45,364 nt of DNA from Eubacterium sp. (lineage in GTDB: Bacteria > Bacillota > Clostridia > Lachnospirales > Lachnospiraceae), in NCBI GenBank assembly GCA_022796875.1, contig JAAWJJ010000025.1, positions 1 through 45,364 of the forward strand, written 5' to 3'. Positions 33,439-41,081 of this stretch are shown in pieces. A model generated the notes under the pieces. The model worked only from the letters and a program-made list of their open reading frames with translations. It had not been told where the DNA came from and searched no databases. Position 1 is the stretch's first letter. The number at the start of each line of letters is the position of its first letter. The position numbers were made by a program, and so were the translations under genes.

Positions 33439-34029
33439 ATGAAAAAAATTATATTCGCAACGGGAAATGCGGATAAAATGAAAGAGATCCGTGAGATTTT
33501 AAGTGATTCCGGCCTGGAGATTTTATCTATGAAAGAGGCCGGGATGGCATGTGAGGCAGAGGAAAACGGAGCAACGTTTGAAGAAAATGCGCGGATCAAG
33601 GCAACAGCGATTGCTGCCAGGACGGATGCAATTGTACTGGCGGATGATTCCGGCCTGGAAATAGATGCTTTAAATAAAGAACCGGGTGTTTACTCCGCCA
33701 GATATATGGGAGAGGATACGTCATATCAAGTCAAAAACCGTGAGATTTTAAAGCGTATGGAAAATGTTGAAAGGGAGAAACGGACGGCTCGTTTTGTTTG
33801 TGCGGTCTGCGCTGTTTTTCCGGACGGGGAAGTGCATACGGTACGCGGAACGATCGAAGGCATGATTGGTTACGAGCCGAAAGGAGAAAACGGTTTTGGC
33901 TATGATCCGATTTTTTATGTACCGGAATACGGGTGTTCTACTGCCGAAATGACGCGGGAGCAGAAAAATGAAATCAGTCATAGAGGCAAAGCACTGCGGG
34001 AGATCAAAAAAGTGTTAATGAACAGATAG
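33439..34029 (+). CDS. rdgB: XTP/dITP diphosphatase (RdgB/HAM1)
   Basis: It hydrolyses non-canonical purine triphosphates (XTP, dITP) to protect nucleic acids. The 196-residue product shows IIFATGNADKMKEIREIL at the start, FEENARIKA, VLADDSGLEIDAL and GENGFGYDPIFYVPE, and ends with ISHRGKALREI: all core motifs of the family. The ATG at 33439 is preceded by AGGAGAAAAGAGG; the frame extends upstream to a GTG but that region is not family sequence. A phosphoesterase gene follows after 35 bases. Confidence 0.95.
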   Translation: MKKIIFATGNADKMKEIREILSDSGLEILSMKEAGMACEAEENGATFEENARIKATAIAARTDAIVLADDSGLEIDALNKEPGVYSARYMGEDTSYQVKNREILKRMENVEREKRTARFVCAVCAVFPDGEVHTVRGTIEGMIGYEPKGENGFGYDPIFYVPEYGCSTAEMTREQKNEISHRGKALREIKKVLMNR

Positions 34030-34064
34030 TAAAAGCGAAGAAAGGGGCGGCGGGGCTGACTGTG

Positions 34065-34562
34065 ATGAGAGTGATGATTATCAGCGATACACATCGAAAG
34101 CACAGAAATTTGAAGACAGCGCTGGACAGAATGGTGCCGATCGACCGTTTGATCCATCTGGGGGATGCGGAAGGATATGAAGATTATATTGAGGAACTGG
34201 CGGGATGTCCGTTAGATATCATTGCCGGAAATAATGATTTTTTTTCTCCGTTAGAGTATGAAAAAGTGATCGTGATAGGAAAATACAAAATTTTTATGAC
34301 GCATGGGCATTATTATTATGTGAATACGGGACTGCGCGACATCACGAGAGCGGGAGAAGCGAAAGGGGCGGACATCGTCATGTACGGACATACGCATTGC
34401 CCGTTGATTTCACGCAGAGGAGGAATCACTGTGCTGAATCCGGGCAGTATTTCCTATCCGAGGCAGGAAGGGCGCAAACCTTCTTTTATTATGATGGAAA
34501 TAGACAAAGAAGGAGAGGCGCATTTTACGGTTCATTACATTATGGGTTCCATAAAAGCATAA
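34065..34562 (+). CDS. YfcE/MJ0936-type metallophosphoesterase
   Basis: The 165-residue protein has the calcineurin-like metal-binding motifs: MIISDTHRKHRN at the N-terminus, LIHLGDAEG, IAGNNDFF, FMTHGHYYY and MYGHTHCPL. Family members are small cytoplasmic phosphodiesterases; the substrate is unknown. The ATG at 34065 is preceded directly by a GTG codon that could also serve. It appears to share a transcript with rdgB, as in many clostridia. Confidence 0.9.
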   Translation: MRVMIISDTHRKHRNLKTALDRMVPIDRLIHLGDAEGYEDYIEELAGCPLDIIAGNNDFFSPLEYEKVIVIGKYKIFMTHGHYYYVNTGLRDITRAGEAKGADIVMYGHTHCPLISRRGGITVLNPGSISYPRQEGRKPSFIMMEIDKEGEAHFTVHYIMGSIKA

Positions 34563-34646
34563 TTAGATTCATTGTTTTTCGAAAATTCAGGTTTAGTTTC
34601 ATTAAAAACTTGAAATGGTTTCGAAAATGTCTTATAAATCAGGAAC

Positions 34647-34703
34647 AAAAGACAGCCATAAACCCTTTATTTATTGAACAAATATAGGATTTATGGCTGT
34701 CTT
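34647..34703 (-). terminator. Terminator of tRNA-Pro (minus strand)
   Basis: AAGACAGCCATAAA and TTTATGGCTGTCTT pair across an AT-rich loop. On the minus strand the stem runs into a short T-rich tail, which suits the tRNA gene; on the plus strand the tail is weaker. Confidence 0.7.
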
Positions 34704-34710
34704 CTTATGA

Positions 34711-34785
34711 TCGGGGTGACAGGATTCGAACCTGCGGCCCCCTGGTCCCAAACCAGGTGCTCTAGCCAAACTGAGCCACACCCCG
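34711..34785 (-). tRNA. tRNA-Pro(UGG)
   Basis: On the minus strand the acceptor stem is CGGGGTG / CACCCCG with discriminator A. The D stem follows GGCTCAG, the anticodon loop is TTTGGGA with UGG, and the T loop is GGTTCGAATCC. CCA is not encoded. A perfect promoter lies upstream at 34818-34846. Confidence 0.95.
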
Positions 34786-34817
34786 TTAAATGTTGTGCCA
34801 TCTGCGACACAAACCAT

Positions 34818-34846
34818 ATTATATTATAACTCAATACGTATGTCAA
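34818..34846 (-). promoter_or_regulatory. Promoter of tRNA-Pro
   Basis: On the minus strand, TTGACA and TATAAT are separated by exactly 17 bases, a full consensus match fitting a strongly expressed tRNA gene. Confidence 0.85.
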
Positions 34847-34977
34847 CATTTTTTTAGTTCTATAAATATTTATCCTTATCTGGTATCGGCCAAAATATGG
34901 TTTTTTAGATTCCTATTGGATTTAGAAAGGGGCAAATATGTGGAGATTATGGGAAGTATGGGGACAGGCAAACGGAC

Positions 34978-35121
34978 TGTGCAGTTCCTTTGATGCTGAT
35001 CCTGCCGCCGCTGTTTGGCGGACAGGTCATGATCTGGTGGAGCATGGTCCTGGCGAGGATTTTGTCAGTGCTTTTAGTCCCGGCCTTAAAGCAGCGTGTA
35101 GATAAGCAGGAAATGTCCTGA
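34978..35121 (+). pseudogene. C-terminal remnant of a MATE-type efflux transporter
   Basis: One frame here reads AVPLMLILPPLFGGQVMIWW then SMVLARILSVLLVPALKQRV and a stop at 35119-35121. It resembles the last membrane helix and tail of MATE (NorM-like) transporters, with the common IWWSM. There is no matching 5' part; the sequence before it is not family-like. The stretch 34847-35385 otherwise holds no gene that I can support, and 35200-35340 is very AT-rich. Confidence 0.5.
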
Positions 35122-35385
35122 TAAGATGCGGGGGCGATGAGTTTGTGAATAGTCGCAGTTTATTGGCTCTGTTTTAGTTTGTTGCTTTTCTTCGGAATGT
35201 GCCGCAGTAGTGTTTCTGCTATTCACACAAAATATTATTTTTTCTATTAACAATACGCACTATAAATGGATTAAAAAACATGCACACAAAAAAATTTTTA
35301 TTATATATATATTTTAAAGAAAAGGTATATCTGCATATAGAAAATCGGTAGTTTTGAAATCCCTTTGTATTAGGAGGTAAATGAA

Positions 35386-36357
35386 ATGAAAAAATATCCG
35401 GATATTTCGCATTATCATCCGGTAACAGATTGGAATAAAGTAAAAGGAGAAGTTGGATTTTTAATTTCCAAGGCGACACAGGGAACCGGATTTGTTGACC
35501 GTACGTTGGAGAGTTTTATCAAAGGATGCGAAACAAATAAGATTCATTATTGGCTGTATACTTATCTTAACAAAGGAAACGAATTGGAACAGGCCAAATT
35601 TCTGGTATCTACATGCAAGGAAAAAGTTGGAAAATATTTTGTAGGATATAGTTTGGATATTGAAGAAGATAATAAAGAGAGCGACGTGCAGGAAGCGCTA
35701 AATTATATAAGCGGCCTTAAAGTAAAAACTATGATTTATACGATATATTCACAGTACAGCAGATACAAATCTCTGATCACGGGCAGGCCGTCTTCCTGCG
35801 CGTGGTGGGAGGCAAGGTATGGAAAAAACAGCGGAGAATACAATAAAAAATATCCGTGCCATGAAGATGTGGATTTGCATCAGTTTACATCTAATGGGGT
35901 TTGCCCGGGCCTGAGTGGAAATGTTGATCTGAACCGATTGCCGGGAGAAAAAGGAGAGCGATGGTTTCTAACGGCAGATATTCACAGCGATACGGATGAG
36001 GGCGCAGGAGAAGATTATATCGGAGAATTGATAATAGACGGAAAGATGGGAACAAAAACGACACGGAGAGCACAGGAAGTATTCGGAACCGTCCAAGACG
36101 GCGTTATCAGCAATCAGTTAAGCGTTTATAAGTCCATTTGTCCGGGAATATTAAGTGCGAACTGGGAGAGTACAAAGAGAGGTGGTTCTTTGCTTGTGAA
36201 AGCGCTGCAAAAAAAGGTAGGAGCTGATCCGGACGGATACCTTGGTCCGCGTACGATCCGGAAATGGCAGAAATGGATGGGAACAACACAGGACGGAGTG
36301 ATCAGTTATCCGTCAGAATGTATAAAAGCATTCCAGAAGTGGCTGAATAAGCAGTAA
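35386..36357 (+). CDS. GH25 lysozyme with C-terminal peptidoglycan-binding-like repeats
   Basis: The 323-residue protein begins KKYPDISHYHPVTDWNKVK, the start of glycoside hydrolase family 25 domains. D91 and E93 in SLDIEED lie at the active site, and HQFTSNGVCPGLSGNVDLN closes the domain near 165-185. From about 215, LIIDGKMGTKTTRRAQEVFG and DPDGYLGPRTIRKWQKWMG are two peptidoglycan-binding-like repeats. There is no signal peptide, as in phage endolysins, so it may be a prophage remnant or released by lysis. AGGAGG precedes the ATG. Confidence 0.88.
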   Translation: MKKYPDISHYHPVTDWNKVKGEVGFLISKATQGTGFVDRTLESFIKGCETNKIHYWLYTYLNKGNELEQAKFLVSTCKEKVGKYFVGYSLDIEEDNKESDVQEALNYISGLKVKTMIYTIYSQYSRYKSLITGRPSSCAWWEARYGKNSGEYNKKYPCHEDVDLHQFTSNGVCPGLSGNVDLNRLPGEKGERWFLTADIHSDTDEGAGEDYIGELIIDGKMGTKTTRRAQEVFGTVQDGVISNQLSVYKSICPGILSANWESTKRGGSLLVKALQKKVGADPDGYLGPRTIRKWQKWMGTTQDGVISYPSECIKAFQKWLNKQ

Positions 36358-36411
36358 TCTTTCAGTCTTTTACGAAATCTTTATATACGGTTCATGGGAA
36401 TGAAAAGTTGA

Positions 36412-36446
36412 GCTGCAGTCTGAGCGTTCGCAAAAAGGACTGCAGC
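36412..36446 (+). other. Perfect inverted repeat after the lysozyme gene
   Basis: GCTGCAGTC and GACTGCAGC enclose a 17-base loop about 55 bases after the lysozyme stop. The tail is pyrimidine-rich but has no clear T run, so it may be a weak terminator. The rest of the 36358-36550 gap shows nothing else. Confidence 0.45.
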
Positions 36447-36550
36447 GAAATGACTATTTCCTTTTCTTGTTTGATTATGATAAATAAATTTGAAAAATAG
36501 AAAAGAATTGGTTAGATTTTAACAAAAAATAAAATAAAATAAATTTATGC

Positions 36551-36579
36551 TTGAAAAAAGTGTAAGAAGATGGTAATAT
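36551..36579 (+). promoter_or_regulatory. Promoter of the five-tRNA array
   Basis: TTGAAA (36551-36556) and TAATAT (36574-36579) with a 17-base spacer lie 38 bases before the first tRNA of the array. Confidence 0.7.
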
Positions 36580-36616
36580 AGGAAAGTCGAAAGCAAGTGA
36601 GTACAAATCGATGTTT

Positions 36617-36687
36617 GCGGGTGTAGTTCAATGGTAGAACACTAGCCTTCCAAGCTAGATACGTGGGTTCGATTCCCATCACCCGCT
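36617..36687 (+). tRNA. tRNA-Gly(UCC)
   Basis: The acceptor stem is GCGGGTG / CACCCGC with discriminator T. The anticodon loop CTTCCAA holds UCC, and GGGTTCGATTCCC forms the T arm. It is the first of five tRNAs in one orientation; CCA is not encoded. Confidence 0.95.
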
Positions 36688-36753
36688 TGTTTTCTTTTTT
36701 AGTCAGTGTACAAGGTTAAGAAGGCAATGTACCGGATGAAGAAAGCAGCGTAT

Positions 36754-36827
<74 letters not shown>

Positions 36828-36834
36828 TTTATAT

Positions 36835-36909
36835 GGTGGGTATAGCGCAGTTGGTTAGCGCGCCAGATTGTGGCTCTGGAGGCCAAGGGTTCGAATCCCT
36901 TTATCCACC
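36835..36909 (+). tRNA. tRNA-His(GUG)
   Basis: The acceptor stem is GTGGGTA / TATCCAC, with the histidine-specific extra G at -1 opposite C73. The anticodon loop TTGTGGC holds GUG. Confidence 0.95.
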
Positions 36910-36944
36910 TTTTACCGTATGCAATATGCAGTAGAATAAGTTAA

Positions 36945-37016
36945 TGGGCTATCGCCAAGCGGTAAGGCACAGGACTTTGACTCCTGCATTCGCTGGTTCG
37001 AATCCAGCTAGCCCAG
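36945..37016 (+). tRNA. tRNA-Gln(UUG)
   Basis: The acceptor stem is TGGGCTA / TAGCCCA with discriminator G. The anticodon loop CTTTGAC holds UUG. T1-A72 at the acceptor end is typical for tRNA-Gln. Confidence 0.95.
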
Positions 37017-37096
37017 TTTGGTAAATTTTATTCCCGTGAACAGTGGATTTGGATTGTTTACGAGAATATTCGTTTGTTATAATGAAATAGAGATAT

Positions 37097-37169
37097 GGGA
37101 TATTAGCTCAGTTGGTAGAGCACTTGACTTTTAATCAAGTTGTCCGGGGTTCGAATCCCCGATGTCTCA
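37097..37169 (+). tRNA. tRNA-Lys(UUU)
   Basis: The acceptor stem is GGGATAT / ATGTCTC with discriminator A. The anticodon loop CTTTTAA holds UUU. It is the last gene of the array and is followed by a long terminator hairpin. Confidence 0.94.
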
Positions 37170-37176
37170 TTTTTGG

Positions 37177-37248
37177 ATTTCAGCAGAAAAACAGCGGAGA
37201 CCTTTGAGAAATGCAGGGGTTTCCGCTGTTTTTTTGCTGAAATTTTTT
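37177..37248 (+). terminator. Terminator of the tRNA array
   Basis: ATTTCAGCA...TGCTGAAAT forms an outer stem around ACAGCGGA...TTCCGCTGT, with T runs inside and after the stem. It ends the tRNA transcript. Confidence 0.75.
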
Positions 37249-37252
37249 CCAT

Positions 37253-37300
37253 AAAACAGGAAAATGGCTGCTTCCTATGAGGTGCCATTTCCCTGTTTTT
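37253..37300. terminator. Second hairpin, probable terminator of the XRE gene
   Basis: AAAACAGGAAAATGGC pairs with GCCATTTCCCTGTTTT around a 15-base loop, with T-rich tails on both strands. On the minus strand it follows the XRE stop. Confidence 0.6.
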
Positions 37301-37303
37301 GTT

Positions 37304-37327
37304 CTGTCACATTGTGACAGTTTTTTT
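37304..37327 (+). terminator. Short terminator hairpin
   Basis: CTGTCAC-ATT-GTGACAG is followed by seven T. It is the third hairpin in a row between the tRNA array and the XRE gene, and it works for rightward transcription. Confidence 0.75.
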
Positions 37328-37331
37328 GCGC

Positions 37332-37661
37332 TTAAACATCCAGTAGTTTTTTGATTGCCGGTTGCATTTCCGCATAGCTGCGGTATTGTAAAATAAGAGA
37401 ACGTTCTTCTTTGGAAAGCAGCAGAGGTTCTCCTGGACTATCATATCCAAATGATTCCAGAATATTGTCTATTTTGTATATTTTGCAGAGAACCAGTAAT
37501 GTATCCGCATCTGGTTGTGTTTGTCCGCTTTCCCAGCCATAAACTGTTTTGGGTGCAACTGGCAAATGGTTCTTTTCGAGTTTTAGCACTACGTCATTGA
37601 CCGAATACTTATTTTGTTTTCGGTAAGCTTTTAGTACCTGAGAAATTTTAGGGTTTTTCAT
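37332..37661 (-). CDS. XRE family helix-turn-helix regulator
   Basis: The 109-residue protein has a Cro/CI-type HTH in its first 65 residues, with SVNDVVLKLEKNHLPVAPKT followed by VYGWESGQTQPDADTL. A C-terminal part of about 40 residues is rich in charged and aromatic residues (LSKEERSLILQYRSY). AGAGGTG precedes the ATG. It is divergent from a small HTH-like gene, with a promoter and a palindrome in the shared gap, which suggests autoregulation. Such regulators occur in phage remnants and toxin-antitoxin loci, but no partner toxin is seen. Confidence 0.85.
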   Translation of the reverse strand: MKNPKISQVLKAYRKQNKYSVNDVVLKLEKNHLPVAPKTVYGWESGQTQPDADTLLVLCKIYKIDNILESFGYDSPGEPLLLSKEERSLILQYRSYAEMQPAIKKLLDV

Positions 37662-37720
37662 ATTTTCACCTCTTTTCTTATCATATCTTACCCCGAAAAA
37701 TGCGTCAATAACTCATGTAA

Positions 37721-37777
37721 AAATCCCTAAAATCGGGAATTTGGAATATTGAAATTCTTTATAAAAAAGAATATAAT
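37721..37777 (+). promoter_or_regulatory. Promoter and possible XRE operator
   Basis: TTGAAA (37749-37754) and TATAAT (37772-37777) have a 17-base spacer. Just upstream, AAATCCC...GGGAATTT (37721-37742) is a near-palindrome of the size an XRE dimer would bind. Confidence 0.6.
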
Positions 37778-37864
37778 GGTGTAGGAAGCAAAAAACAGTT
37801 TGACATTTTCACAGATTTGGACAGGTACAGGCAAATGTTTCCAGAGAAAATACGGAGGATAAAT

Positions 37865-38074
37865 ATGGAGAATGTCGTAACAAAATATATTGCGAATTAT
37901 ATCGAAAACAGCAGGTTTTCGGTAGCAAGCATTTCCAGAATACTGGATATTCCGGAAAATAAACTGATTCCTATACCAGAAGAAGCACTGACAGCCGAGG
38001 AATTATTAAAGCTATGCAGCTATCTTCGAATCAATCCGGAAAGCATTCCGTGGAATCGCAAGATCACAGGATAA
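37865..38074 (+). CDS. Small HTH-like protein, 69 aa
   Basis: The product MENVVTKYIANYIENSRFSV continues ASISRILDIPENKLIPIPEE and looks like the helical core of a lambda-repressor-like domain. The C-terminus SYLRINPESIPWNRK is typical of XRE-like folds. CGGAGGA precedes the ATG. The open frame extends 16 codons further upstream without a better site. Its function is unknown; it probably works with the divergent XRE regulator. The 136 bases after it, up to the next terminator, hold no gene. Confidence 0.65.
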   Translation: MENVVTKYIANYIENSRFSVASISRILDIPENKLIPIPEEALTAEELLKLCSYLRINPESIPWNRKITG

Positions 38075-38210
38075 TATAATAATACAGAAAAAGAAAAGGA
38101 AAATCAGCAAAAAAAGGAAACAGTTGATCGATCATATAAAATTCGGAACGGTAATAATAAAATAAGAAATGTACAATTGAAAGATTATTTTAAAATCCGG
38201 AATAGTACAA

Positions 38211-38254
38211 AAAAACCTGCTAAAAAGTTTTCACTTTTATTAGCAGGTTTTTTA
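38211..38254. terminator. Bidirectional terminator between convergent genes
   Basis: AAAAACCTGCTAA and TTAGCAGGTTTTTT pair around an AT-rich loop with A and T runs on either side. It serves the small HTH gene and the phosphofructokinase gene. Confidence 0.88.
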
Positions 38255-38297
38255 TAATTCATGACAAAAGAAGACTCACGAAGCGAGGATTCTATCG

Positions 38298-39575
38298 TTA
38301 CGGCTGCTTGATTTTGTTTTGGTCCAGCACCAGGTGCTGCGGCAGGCCGTTTACCATAAACGGCTGGTAATCGCCCTGGATCAGAGGCTCTACATAGTTG
38401 ATAAATTCTTCGGTAACATAATTGCCGTCTTCATTTACCCATTCGCGCGGAACGAACCGTTCGTTGTTGGCAATGCGGTGTACGTCATAGATTCCGGCGG
38501 AACTCATATAAGGATCGTCGGAAATACGGTCGATGACAACCATTTTTCCGGTATCTCCTTCATCGGCTGCTTTTACGGCAGCGCCGCCTACCATGAATGC
38601 CTCGTCAATATCGACACGGGAGGAAATATGGGAGGCGCTTCTTTGAAGTGTGGAAAATTCAAATCCTCTTGTTTTGTGGCCTAATTCCGAATGAAGGAAA
38701 TGCGCCAGATAAGTAGCGGTTCCCTGAAGCTGCCTGTGCCCGAACGGATCCACGGATGCGTTATCACCGGACAGTTCGCAGACATAACGTCCGTCGGCGA
38801 GGGTAATGCCTTCCGATACTGCGATTATGAGCGTATCTTTTTTCTCCAGCAATTCTTTTACCGTTGCCAGGAATTTATCAATGTCGAACGCAATTTCCGG
38901 CAGGTAGATCAGATCCGGTCCTTCACATTCTTCGGTTTTGGCGAGAGCGGTAGCGCCAGTCAGCCATCCGGCATTCCGTCCCATAACTTCCAGAATGGTA
39001 ATGGATTTTTTATGGTAGGAAAGTCCGAGGCAGTCGCGGATCACTTCTTTAGTGGAAGCAGCAATATATTTTGCCGCGCTTCCGAAGCCAGGAGTGTGGT
39101 CGGTTAAAGCAAGGTCGTTATCAATTGTTTTCGGAACGCCAAGGAATTTCTGGGTATGTCCCTTTACGATAGCATAGTCAGATAATTTTTTGATCGTATC
39201 CATGGAATCATTACCGCCGATATAGATAAAAGCCTCGATTTCCAGACGGTCCAGAATCTGGAAAATTCTTTCGTAAAATTCGAGATCTTCATGAATTTCA
39301 GGAAGCTTGAACCTGCAGGAGCCTAAAAAGGCGGACGGCGTTCTTTTTAACAGTTCGATATCCATGTCGGAATGTATTTGTGTGGAAAGGTCCACATATT
39401 GCTCGTCTAAAAAACCCTGAATTCCATGGAGCATGCCGTATACAGTATCAAAACCACGTTCTTTGGCGGTTTTGTAAACGCCGGCAAGGCTGGAGTTTAT
39501 GACGGCGGTAGGACCGCCGGATTGCCCTACAATAATATTACGTTTGTGTGTGTTGTTACTTTGTTTTTTTGCCAA
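38298..39575 (-). CDS. 6-phosphofructokinase, PPi-type residues
   Basis: The 425-residue protein is a group A phosphofructokinase. It has GQSGGPTAVINSSLAGVY near 17-34, YIGGNDSMDTIKKL near 117-130, GVPKTIDNDLAL near 145-156 and EVMGRNAGWLTGATALA. The residue after GGN is Asp and there is a Lys in PKTIDND. Those two positions distinguish PPi-dependent enzymes from ATP-dependent ones (Gly and Gly), so PPi is the likelier donor, though GGNDS is not the common GGDDS. The start is a TTG with GGGGGAAAG upstream on the minus strand. It is a single-gene unit. Confidence 0.88.
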   Translation of the reverse strand: MAKKQSNNTHKRNIIVGQSGGPTAVINSSLAGVYKTAKERGFDTVYGMLHGIQGFLDEQYVDLSTQIHSDMDIELLKRTPSAFLGSCRFKLPEIHEDLEFYERIFQILDRLEIEAFIYIGGNDSMDTIKKLSDYAIVKGHTQKFLGVPKTIDNDLALTDHTPGFGSAAKYIAASTKEVIRDCLGLSYHKKSITILEVMGRNAGWLTGATALAKTEECEGPDLIYLPEIAFDIDKFLATVKELLEKKDTLIIAVSEGITLADGRYVCELSGDNASVDPFGHRQLQGTATYLAHFLHSELGHKTRGFEFSTLQRSASHISSRVDIDEAFMVGGAAVKAADEGDTGKMVVIDRISDDPYMSSAGIYDVHRIANNERFVPREWVNEDGNYVTEEFINYVEPLIQGDYQPFMVNGLPQHLVLDQNKIKQP

Positions 39576-39677
39576 AATATCTTTCCCCCTTTACGAGATA
39601 TTTTCCGGAAATCTGCCATATGATTCTTTTTGGGCGATTCACGGTAATGTATTTATTTTTTTGATATTCATTTTACT

Positions 39678-39706
39678 ATAGTACATAGAATATGGGAATC
39701 TTGCAA
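39678..39706 (-). promoter_or_regulatory. Promoter of the phosphofructokinase gene
   Basis: On the minus strand TTGCAA and TACTAT are 17 bases apart, about 100 bases before the TTG start. The 39576-39954 gap otherwise holds this 5' leader and the promoter of the glycosyltransferase. Confidence 0.55.
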
Positions 39707-39836
39707 GTAGAAAATTAATAAGTGGCGCTTATATTTATGAAAAAAATGTCCGGATATATCTATGGAGCCTCTCTCCTGTCCATGAAAAATAATTGTTGAT
39801 ATGTCTTGGGAAAGTTGGCCGTATGGATTTTCGCAG

Positions 39837-39865
39837 TTGAACGGTTTTACGTGTTATGGTAAAAT
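39837..39865 (+). promoter_or_regulatory. Promoter of the glycosyltransferase gene
   Basis: TTGAAC (39837-39842) and TAAAAT (39860-39865) with a 17-base spacer lie 90 bases before the start codon. Confidence 0.6.
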
Positions 39866-39954
39866 TTCTAATTATATAGATATAATCAGGAAAGTTTCCG
39901 GAATTTTAACTGCAATGAAAATGTTATCCTGCTGCGGCAAATTAGGAGGAATTT

Positions 39955-40983
39955 ATGTCAGTGTTAACAGTATTTACCCCGACGTATAACCGGGCGCATC
40001 TTTTGGGAAGAATTTATGAAAGTTTATGCCGGCAGGATTGCAAAGATTTTGTGTGGCTGATTATAGATGACGGTTCGGCCGACCACACGGAAGAGATTGT
40101 GGAACAATGGAAAACACGGGACAACGGATTTGAGATTCGTTATATTTATAAAGAAAACGGCGGAGTGCATACCGTCCATAATACGGCGTATGAAAATATC
40201 GGGACAGAGTTATGCGTATGTGTCGATTCCGATAACACGCTGGCGGACGGCGCGGCAGGATTAATTCTGTCCGAGTGGGAAAAGGTGCGTGAAAAAGGAT
40301 ATGCCGGTCTGATCGGGTTGGAAGCGTATATGGAAAACGGAGAAGTGATCGGAACCCCATTCCCCGAAAACATGACGGAAACGACCTGGAGCGGATATTA
40401 CGCTTCCGGAGGCCTGGGGGATAAAATACCGGTTTACCGTACGGAGGTGATCGCATCTGTGGCGCCGTATCCGGTTTTCAAAGGCGAAAAATATATGAGC
40501 CTGACGTATAAATATCTGCTGGTCGACCAAAAATACAGGCTGCATACAGTCAATCAGGTATTGTGCAACGTGGAGTATCAGCCCGATGGAACGACGAATA
40601 ATATGCACAGGCGGTATTTGCAGAATCCGAAAGGCTTTGCTTTTCTTCATAAAGTGATGATGCAGTATCCGGTTTCCAGGAAAGGCCAGTTCATCGACTG
40701 TATTCACTATGTATCGAGTTCCCAGCTTGCGGCTAATCCGAATTATATGAAAGAATCGCCAAAGAAATTTATGACTTTTCTGGCTGTTCCGTTTGCCTGG
40801 TCGATGACGAAATTTCTGAAAAATGTAGAAGCCGATGAACAGAAAAATTTTGCTCACAGGAAAGAAGAGGAGCGTCTGGCGAAGAAAGAGGAAGCAAGGC
40901 AGGCAAAGAGAGAGGAACGTCTGGCGAAGAAAGAGGAGGCAAGGCAGGCAAAGAGAGAGGAACGTCTGGCGAAGAAAAAATAG
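39955..40983 (+). CDS. Family 2 glycosyltransferase with repetitive basic tail
   Basis: The 342-residue protein starts VLTVFTPTYNRAHLLGRIYE, with DFVWLIIDDGSADHTEEIVE and CVCVDSDNTLADGA: the GT-A fold nucleotide-binding and DxD-like parts of GT2 enzymes. It probably transfers sugar to a cell-surface glycan. The last 45 residues are near-perfect 15-residue repeats of KKEEARQAKREERLA (45-bp units), likely a charged coiled coil that may vary by slippage. AGGAGGA precedes the ATG. It stands in its own unit; its partner genes are not here. Confidence 0.87.
   Translation: MSVLTVFTPTYNRAHLLGRIYESLCRQDCKDFVWLIIDDGSADHTEEIVEQWKTRDNGFEIRYIYKENGGVHTVHNTAYENIGTELCVCVDSDNTLADGAAGLILSEWEKVREKGYAGLIGLEAYMENGEVIGTPFPENMTETTWSGYYASGGLGDKIPVYRTEVIASVAPYPVFKGEKYMSLTYKYLLVDQKYRLHTVNQVLCNVEYQPDGTTNNMHRRYLQNPKGFAFLHKVMMQYPVSRKGQFIDCIHYVSSSQLAANPNYMKESPKKFMTFLAVPFAWSMTKFLKNVEADEQKNFAHRKEEERLAKKEEARQAKREERLAKKEEARQAKREERLAKKK
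40866..40980 (+). repeat. 45-bp tandem repeats in the glycosyltransferase gene
   Basis: About two and a half copies of a 45-base unit encode the KKEEARQAKREERLA tail. The near-identity of the copies at the DNA level indicates recent expansion. Confidence 0.8.
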
Positions 40984-41003
40984 AAAAAAGTACGAAATTG
41001 TGC

Positions 41004-41027
41004 TACAATGAGCGTAAGTGAGAAGAA
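41004..41027 (+). promoter_or_regulatory. Extended -10 promoter with conserved initial segment
   Basis: TACAAT at 41004-41009 is preceded by TGC, giving an extended -10; the -35 region is poor. It is followed by AATGAGCGTAAGTGAGAAGA, which matches the segment after the promoter at 10294 except for two C/T changes. Confidence 0.5.
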
Positions 41028-41081
41028 AGCGGAAAACGCCGATTGTTCCGGGCGGAACCAAAAGAATAATGGAGGATAAAA

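Noticed and set aside
38298-39575. The phosphofructokinase starts MAKKQ, like the partial leftward gene at 1-18 (MAKKQR).
   Set aside because: Only five residues are shared, both are simple basic starts and the upstream regions differ, so duplication is not supported.
40061-41061. Long minus-strand frames opposite the glycosyltransferase, including repetitive leucine/proline/phenylalanine-rich stretches.
   Set aside because: They mirror the 45-base repeats of the real gene and have no start signals.
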